In this document: positions 56,563 through 64,000 of the stretch, in pieces
Position numbering within the stretch: the stretch's first letter is position 1
Layout: each line of letters starts with the position of its first letter
NCBI RefSeq assembly: GCF_029407905.1
Contig: NC_073629.1
Span: 53,952,301 to 54,016,300 of the forward strand
Reading direction: 5' to 3'
Length of the DNA stretch: 64,000 nucleotides
Source: Bubalus kerabau
Taxonomy: Eukaryota > Chordata > Mammalia > Artiodactyla > Bovidae
Notes under the pieces: generated by a model
The model's input: the letters and a program-made list of their open reading frames with translations, nothing else
The model's database searches: none
What the model was told of the DNA's origin: nothing
Program-made: the position numbers and the translations under genes

Positions 56563-56637
56563 GACCTCCAAAAGCCTAAAGTTCCAACACAGGTTTTATG
56601 TGTTCTTTTACCAGTGCTTCTCATTTCATGTGTATGT

Positions 56638-57719
56638 GAAAAATTTTGAAAGAGATGGGAATACCAGACCACCTGACCAGCCTCTTGAGAAATCTGTATG
56701 CAGGTCAGGAAGCAACAGTTAGAACTGGACACAGAACAACAGACTGGTTCCAAATAGGAAAAGAAGTACTGTATATCCAGGAGTCAAGGCTGTATATTGT
56801 CACCCTGCTTATTTAACTTATATGCAGAGTCATGAGAAACATGAGAAATGCTGAGATCATGAGAAATGCTGGGCTGGATGAAGCACAAGCTGGAATCAAG
56901 CTTGCTGGGAGAAATATCAATAACCTCAGATATGCAGATGACACCACCCTTATGGCAGAGAGTGAAGAAGAGCTAAAGAACCTCTTGACGAAAGTGAAAG
57001 AGGAGAGTGAAAAAGTTGGCTTAAAGCTCAACATTCAGAAAACGAAGATTATGGCATCTGGTCCCATCAATTTATGGCAAATAGATGGGGAAACAGTGGA
57101 AACAGTGTCAGACTTAATTTTGGGGGGCTCCAAAATCACTGCAGATGGTGACTGCAGCCATGAAATTAAAAGACACTTAGTCCTTGGAAGGAAAGTTATG
57201 ACTAGTCTAGACAGCATATTAAAAAGAGACATTACTTTGCCAACAAAGGTCCATCTAGTCAAGGCTATGGTTTTTCCAGTGGTCGTGTATGGATGTGAGA
57301 GTTGGACTATAAAGAAAGCTGAGCACCAAAGAATTGATGCTTTTGAACTGTGGTGTTGGAGAAGACTCTTGAGAGTCCCTTGGACTGCAAGGAGATCCAA
57401 CCAGTCCATCCTAAAGGAGATCAGTCCTGGGTGTTCATTGGAAGGACTGATGTTGAAGCTGAAACTCCAATACTTTGGCCACCTCATGCAAAGAGCTGAC
57501 TCATTTGAAAAGACCCTGATGTTGGAAAAGATTGAGGGCGGGAGGAGAAGGGGACAACAGAGGATGAGGTGGCTGGATGGCATCACCGACTCGAAGGACA
57601 TGAGTTTGGGTAAACTCTGGGAGTTGGTGATGGACAGGGAGGCCTGGCATTTTGCTGTCCTTGGGGTCACAAAGAGTTGGACATGACTGAGCGACTGAAC
57701 TGAACTGAACTGAACTGAT
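56638..57719 (+). mobile_element. BovB 3' fragment (1.08 kb)
   Basis: 5'-truncated in the RT region (KFLKEMGIPDHLTSLLRNLY) with a (TGAAC)n tail at 57695-57719. Two small additions lie near the left: an extra tgtatatccaggag near 56770 and repeated catgagaaa words at 56830-56865. No clear TSD was found. Confidence 0.93.
56832..57686 (+). pseudogene. BovB ORF2: RT end plus C-terminal domain, open frame
   Basis: A 284-codon open frame from the YADD region (RYADDTTLMAESE, residues 33-45) through the C-terminal domain to its natural end. It is the only copy here with an unbroken frame through the codon that is a stop in four others: it reads CAA (AEHQRIDAF). The N-terminus is odd because of local duplications (MRNMRNAEIMRNAGLDEA). 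It lacks the endonuclease and most RT motifs, so no activity is expected. Confidence 0.92.
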
Positions 57720-57939
57720 GAATCATTTGGTGATGGTAGAAAAGTTCAGATTCTGATTCTATAGGTCTGGGATGGAGGTCTAAGATTCTGCCATTCTTAG
57801 AGTTTTCTTGGAGCTGGGAGTACTGTTGGTCCTAAAGCCCACTTCCAGTGCCTAGCTTCTAAGCCAAAGTCTTTATTCCATTAATCATGTTTCTGTTCCT
57901 ATATTTTCTACATTGGTTAATGGCATCACTATCCACAAA
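57720..57939. other. Unassigned DNA
   Basis: Nothing recognised. Confidence 0.5.
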
Positions 57940-58655
57940 ATTGCTCAACTAGAAACCTGGGCAGCAAATTTCCTTTTCTTCATTCCTGCTAAACTCACCT
58001 TCAATACAACTGATCGCTATGTTGTATTTGTCTCTTGAATCCAATCCATCATCTCCATTCCCATTATCCAAGTACGGTACTTCAGTATCTTTCTGTGGAC
58101 TATGAGACGATTCCTAACAAATCTGTGTTCCATTTTTTCTGTCCAAACTGTTGTCAGACACAGACTTAATTAAGACAGGCCCTCACTTTAAAATTCACAA
58201 TGATGCCTCACTGCCCACTAAATAAAACCCGAACTCTTCAGGACTGAGATCTTACAGGTTCTACATTTCTCAGCATTCTGGAGCCTTCCTCCCACTACCA
58301 ACCCATGACACAACGTGCACTGTGCTCACTTTCTTCTGAACATACATGCATGTTCCTATCTTCTTAACGTTTGTCCAAGCTTCTTCCCGGCCAACAAAGT
58401 TCTCCTACCTCCTCTGTCTGGAAAGAAACTCTCATTCTTCCAAGTTTAGTCTAAATATAATCTTCCTTGAGAAAAATTCCACAATTTTAATTATTTTATC
58501 TGCCTTATGTTCTCAAGGCATTTTGTTCATAAATTTGCTTATAGCACCTTTAATGCTACCTTGTAACAATTTATGCATGTGTTTTTCTAGCTAGCCCTTC
58601 AAGGGCAATGATCATGCATGGTGCATAATAAATGTTTATTTATTCAAAAAATTTG
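57940..58655 (+). repeat. L2 LINE 3' remnant
   Basis: Sense L2 with landmarks caaatttccttttcttcatt, tcttgaatccaatccatcat, acaatgatgcctcactgccc, cccgaactcttcaggactga, and the end aagggcaatgatcatgcatg then gtgcataataaatgtttatt. It is diverged, but the order is kept. Confidence 0.7.
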
Positions 58656-61600
58656 CCACTCTTATATATGATGAATGAGTAACTAAGCAAACGACCATGT
58701 TAGATGGAAGTGAGTCAACTGACTATAGATTCTTTTCAAAGTATAGACAACAGAACATCTAAATAAAATCCAGACCTACATAATCAAAAATCTGAGGAGG
58801 AAGGATCTAATATTTAACAAGGAATCCATGTGATTCTTACGCAGGCTAAGGTGTAAGAACCACTGCCTAAAATTTAAAAGAAGAAAGTTCATTGGTGCCA
58901 ACTTGTGCTACCAATAATCCAAAAATAATTGAGGTGGAAATTCTCCTGGTAAAAGTTGAAAATTCTCTGAAGCAATGAAAAAAGTTAAGAAAGTTGAGCA
59001 TCAGTAAAGAACAAAAATAATACAACAATTTGGAGAGACTTTTGAGCAAAAAACTTACGTTGAGACTGTGATTTTTCTTTTTAATATCTTCTGGTCAACA
59101 ATTTAAAGCATGTATGTAATAATAATATTTCAGTAAAATTAGGCTATTCCAGTTGCCGTGTTTTTCTGAAACAGGAATTTTTTTAAAATTCTATCTTCTT
59201 TCTGAGGAGTATTTAAAAACCAACTTATTCCTAACTCATAGCTAAAATCACCTACTCTTCATTACTGAGATCCACTCAAAACTGAAGGCCATCTTGATGA
59301 ATATGAAAGCTAAATGAAAGTTAAATTTGTCACATTCTTTACCATGCTGCACACTTTCAGAGTTTCATTAAAAAAAATCCACATAATTAGTTTAGCTTTA
59401 CCAGAAAAAAAATTGAATGACAAGGTCAGGCTCCTGACCTTTTAGTAAATTAGAGAAGATTGCCATAAATTGCACAATATAATGAAACACCAATTTGCAT
59501 ATTTGCTGCTATATTAAAAGGGATCAGTTTTAGCTCACAAAGCAGAACAAACAAAAACATGCATTTTAATAACTCAAATTACTCCCAGGAAGTGACCCTC
59601 AGCAGAAAGCCTGATTATCACTACTTAATTAGAAGCCTTGGCAATCTAAATCCTCCTTTAAATCCTATTCTGGGTACAGTGAAAGATGAAGCCATGAGTT
59701 TTGTCTAAGATTCAATATTTACTCTTTACTAATATGTTTGCTGGAGAGGCTTCCCAAGCATTATATAGACATGCGAGAAAAAATTTAATATTCAAAGAAA
59801 GAGTGCACAAAACCTGTATTGGCTTGCAGGTGCAAAGCAATTAACAAGCTGGCATTTACAGTACTTTTAATTAATTAATTAAAAATGCAAAGCTGACTTT
59901 CATTTCTTTAAATGTTTGAACATTTTATCCATCAATAATAAAGCACTACACGCTGCTGGGCGACAACATCTGGCAAATGAAAAAAGTTAGTCCAGTGCCG
60001 AAGTCAATGAAGAGAGCTTTGGACCTGGCTTCTGCATCCCCATAGCTTCCTTTCCCTCCCCAGCCCATCCCCACTAGGTATTTTACTAAATTTAGTGTCA
60101 AATGAGAGGGGAAATGGCCTGTTGCCTACTCTGCATTATGAACCACAAGTGACAATATTTGATGTGACATGGTAACCTTGAATGGGAATGAAAACCACAG
60201 GCTTATTACAATTATAGTCACCATTAAGGACTTGTCGTTCTGTTTCCTTAGGGGAGTAGAGTTGTTTGGAATGAATGCTATATACCTCCATCTTGTTTAT
60301 AAAGGTTAAAAATATAATTAGCAGAGGGAATTTCAATAATTTGCAAAAGAAGTGGGTAATGGCTTCTAATGCAATGCTACTGTGACTAATTTTACAGCTG
60401 GACGCTGCTCGAACACCAACTTTACTATTCCCCATGAACACATTTTTGGTCAGTACATATTTAAAAACAACACCATTAATGTACTTTAATTAAAACATAA
60501 ATACCACAGTGCTACCTTGCTAGGCATTCACTCAGCTGGAACTAACTGTATTTGCTTAATCTACAATTTTAGATGTATTAGCAAAAATAAATGTTGGTGA
60601 ATGTAAGAGCCTGATTACATATCTTGGGTAAATTGGTGATAATGAGTCAAGAGACTTTGTGTTCATTCACATATATTAGAATAAGAATCATTATGAAATT
60701 AAAGCTAAGATTAATCCTGCTAATGACACCACAGAGCATCTGGGAATAAGATAACCCAGATGTCAGATTCACTGTGCTACTGTGCTGCTATTTGATAGAG
60801 TAACCCTTGAAGTGTTCTTCTAAGGCAGATAGCTGCTACCCCCCAGTCCCAGCACTTGAAATGCAAATGAGTGACAAGATAGTCTAATAATGAGAGCAGA
60901 TTCTAGCAGTAAAGAAAATGAATAAATTAAAAAAAAAAAAAAACCTCTGCACCACTGATAAGAACAAGCAGCAGGCACCCTGATGTCCTCAATTAGGGTG
61001 GATGACATCTGCTGAGCATTTCTCTCTAATAAAGCCCTCACTCGGTATTCCAAAGCACACGATTCTAACACTGTTAACATTTTAATGTCCTGGGCGTGCG
61101 TGGTAACATTAATTACAAGATGATTTGGATGACTTCTGAATCTCTTTTATGTCTTCCGCAGAAGAGAACACAGCGATGCAGCTTTGATTTCATAAATAAA
61201 ATGGGGACGCCTGCCAAGCATGAAAGGTATCCTGAAGTCAGTGGCGTCTGCTGGCTTGTCCTGAACCTCTGTAGCCAGATGAACACAATCCTCTGGGCAT
61301 TTACAGAGGGGCAGCAGCTATGCGATTTAGGGGGAAGCTACGTGGCTCACAAAGATTTTTTTTCCCCTTGTGCTAAAGGTGAACATTTTTGTTGCTGTTT
61401 TTAATTCCTAATGAGCTTAAAGTCCAATTAATATTTTTCTAAGCACAGTTTGCCTTCCTAATAGCTATTTTCATGAGCTTTGGCAAATGTCACCAGGGCT
61501 TTCTTGTTTGCAGGCAGGGAGACAGGGGCAGTTTCTCCCCTTATTTGAAAGACTAATGCAAAGTACTGGCATCACAGAGAACCCCAGGTGGAGGCGAGGC

Positions 61601-61797
61601 AGAGAGGCACAAGGGGAAAGAAATTTATTGTGTATCCTACTCCATAACTGGCACTGTATCTCCATGGCTTATAAAATACTAATATTATTTCCTTTATATG
61701 GAGAGGCAACTGGGTCTAGGAGAGAGAAAATGCAATTTGCTTGCAAAGTTATTAAACATCTAATAGGCAGAACCAGGATTATCTGTTTCAAAATTAT
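58656..61797. other. Large repeat-free block, candidate conserved noncoding region
   Basis: Over 3 kb without a recognised interspersed repeat, the longest such interval here. It is A+T-rich with many homeodomain-like words (ttaattaattaattaaa at about 59868-59884, cattaattacaag at 61107). An A15 run lies near 60929. ORFs of 60-160 codons have no recognised domain. Conservation is inferred, not measured. Confidence 0.35.
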
Positions 61798-62000
61798 TAA
61801 GAATTCACCTGTCAGTGCAAGAGACGCAAGAGACACATTTTTGATCCCTGGGTGGCGAATATGCCCTGGAGGAGGAAAAGGCAACCCACTCCAATATTCT
61901 TGCCTGGAAAATCCCATGGACAGAGGAACCTGGCGGGCTACAGTCCATGGGGTCACAAAGAGTTGGACATGACTGAGCTACTGAGCACACTCACACGGAC
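61798..62000 (+). mobile_element. Bov-tA SINE, 5'-trimmed
   Basis: Begins within the tRNA-like head (ttcacctgtcagtgcaagag) and runs to a tail ending gactgagctactgagcacac. The body is intact. Confidence 0.9.
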
Positions 62001-63829
62001 TGAGCTCAACGTCCACTATTCCTCTTCATTACATTCCTGGCAGTCATTAGGACCAGTCCCCAATGTTCTTGGTCTCATCCTTCTGGGTGTATGGTAATGT
62101 TATGGGGTTTTGCCCTCCTTTTGAGTTAGCATGGCCTTGTAAACATCTTTGACCAATGAGAAGTAAATGGAACCTTGAAAAGTCCTGTGTGGTTCACTTG
62201 TCCCCCTTTCCCTATGAGGAATCCTGAATGTGTCTCTCATCCTGGGTCTGAGGATTTCTTGGAGCAGAGCCTACAGCCAACCTATAATGGACATAAAGAG
62301 TAAACCAGATAAATCTTTGTCACTTAAGCCTCTGAGATTCTGAATCTGTTGGTTACACAGTGTAACCTAGCATATCCTGAAAAATACAGTACAATATACC
62401 CAGCAGACAGCCAAATGCAAATCCACAAAACCCCCAATTGGCCTCAGGGATGGATGAAAAAAGATGGGCAAAAATAAGAGTGAGGAGCCATGTGACTCAA
62501 ACTGTGGCCCAAGAACTATAAGACTCGAGGTGGGGGATGGGGAGGAGATTACCATTTAAATAATCCTAGTGGGTGCCATTTACATCATATATGAGAATGG
62601 CTCCCCCTAGAGTTTGGCAGTAGCTCAACCTGCAAGATCTTTCTAGGTAGCCATGCCATTTTTAGCCCTGCTAGTCTGAGATCATCGTTCCCTTCTCCTT
62701 TGACAGATTAAGCCAGATATGCAGGATATGCTGGGGAATTCACGGATGCCAATGGGCACATGCCCAGCCTAACAAGGAGTTTGCTCACTCAAAACATCAG
62801 GGACAGTTCATCCGCCTATGTCTTAGGGTTCTTGGCCATGAATCAAAATTAATTCCAGATGACAGATTGCTATTACTAGCTGCATATACTAAAAACATGT
62901 TATGCAGTCATAAGCAGAGATGTTTTATCCAAATGTGAACAGAAGAAGACAAAAGACTCTTTGGCTTTTCATAATTGACTCGCTGTGATACTGATTTGCT
63001 GCTACAGGTTCAGGGATGTCTGGGGAAGAAAGAGAAAACAAAACAGAGCAACAAGGCAATATATTAACTTGTGGGAGTCCAGCCCTCTTTCTTGTATCTC
63101 TTTTCTGGCTCTGTTTGGACCATTCCAGTGAAAAATCCTGATTCCCTCAGCCAACTCACCATATTCAAATGACCTGTAGTTTGCCCAAAGAACAACTGAG
63201 CAGAGGGTTCAAAGTTCCCAGTCATCGAGCAAAAGTTCTCCAGCATATCACGCAGGTTTCCAAAGCCAGTGAACTGGGCAGAGCAACTACAGCGCTGAAG
63301 AAACTAATAGCACTTTTAGGAACAGAGCCAGATTGGATCTCAAGCAGACAAGCCACAGATCAATGCAGGTCACTACCCCTATACCTTATCCAATCACTGC
63401 ATTTACTCAGGGAGCAAACCAGCCTCTCTGTTTGGCAACCCCAAGTTCCATCTGTCCACTTCCACTTATGAGAGTGCAGGTTAGCAAGAGTGAGAATGTC
63501 TAAGAAAAAGTTCTCACCTTTATTAGGAGTGGGAGATCCCTCTAAAATAAGATATGCAGAGCAGCTCAGCTGCTTCTAAACAAGTAGGAATACGTTCCAC
63601 TTAGATCTACATTGATACTGAAACCTAGCCACTCCTCAGTGAAAGGGATTAGATACCAAAGTTTATGCTCTGGAAAAGGAAGTCACTTGATACAAACACT
63701 CATGAAACCTACTCTATATCACGAGGAGGTTTCACATTACTTTGGCTTTACGTGGGCCATTTCCTTCACCAAGAATACCTTCCCCTGGGACTTGGTGAAC
63801 ATCTACTCATCTTTCAAGCTACAACTCAA
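62001..63829. other. Unassigned DNA
   Basis: About 1.8 kb with no repeat or exon recognised. ORFs up to 100 codons lack recognisable motifs. Confidence 0.45.
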
Positions 63830-64000
63830 GGGACTTCCCTCATGGTCCAGTGGGCAAGAGTCTGCCTTCCAGTGCGGGACAGGCAGGTTTGATGCCTGAT
63901 CTAGGCAACTAAGCCCATCCACCACAACTTCTGAGCCCATGTGCTCTGAAGCCCGTGTGCTCTAGAGCCTGAATGCTGCAACCAGGAGCCCATGCACCAC
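63830..64000 (+). mobile_element. CHR-type SINE, cut by window end
   Basis: Head gggacttccctcatggtcca and body atctaggcaactaagcccat, cttctgagcccatgtgctct are of the Cetartiodactyla CHR family, diverged by many CpG losses. It continues past the right edge. Confidence 0.85.

Noticed and set aside
61487..61972. 161-codon ORF as a gene
   Set aside because: Its C-terminal part reads through a Bov-tA SINE (NPLQYSCLENPMDRGTWRAT), so it is a chance fusion.

Overview
The window is nuclear DNA of a ruminant, most probably a bovid (cattle, sheep, goat or a relative). The diagnosis rests on three lineage-specific repeats in many copies: BovB (an RTE-clade LINE), tRNA-headed Bov-tA SINEs and the dimeric BOV-A2 SINE. 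Older mammalian repeats (L2, MIR, MER5-like, L1M, a MaLR-type LTR) are interleaved. I found no host protein-coding exon, no functional RNA gene, no CRISPR array and no bacterial-style operon. Every long ORF I could identify belongs to a retrotransposon.

Layout. 1-870: 3' part of a young L1 on the minus strand. 871-8000: mostly unassigned sequence with scattered SINEs, two opposed L1 tails, a MIR and a MER5-like piece. 8030-8720: repeat-free block. 8920-12955: long L2 remnants (one broken by a MER5-like element), a dimeric SINE and an old L1M. 13000-17440: MIR, several Bov-tA copies and a 158-bp L1 with a perfect 18-bp target-site duplication (TSD). 17499-20528: the best BovB copy, with an 816-codon ORF. 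20554-36300: mixed SINEs, MIRs, a BovB 3' end in reverse, a poly(A)-tailed sequence and unassigned DNA. 36320-37597: BovB 3' fragment. 37600-45900: unassigned DNA, a MaLR-like LTR split by a SINE, an L2 and a 118-bp tandem duplication. 45935-57719: a BovB-rich stretch holding one near-full-length decayed copy, one 5'-inverted copy, one 90-bp internally deleted copy and one 1.1-kb 3' fragment, all in plus orientation. 57940-58655: L2. 58656-61797: the largest interval with no recognisable repeat. 61800-64000: a SINE, unassigned DNA and a CHR-type SINE cut by the window end.

The elements form a partnership rather than a pathway. BovB encodes an APE-type endonuclease and reverse transcriptase. 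Bov-tA and BOV-A2 share the BovB 3' end and are thought to use its machinery. L1 is the second autonomous family. Nested insertions give relative ages: L2, MER5 and MIR are oldest, then the MaLR LTR and L1M, then BovB and the ruminant SINEs, some of which have perfect TSDs.

I did not find a convincing undescribed system. The most useful observations are structural: a textbook 5'-inverted BovB, a 90-bp BovB with an internal deletion and perfect TSD, an in-frame 42-bp perfect duplication inside a BovB ORF, a dimeric SINE architecture seen three times, and a few repeat-free blocks that could be conserved regulatory DNA. All family names come from memory of consensus sequences; no database was searched.
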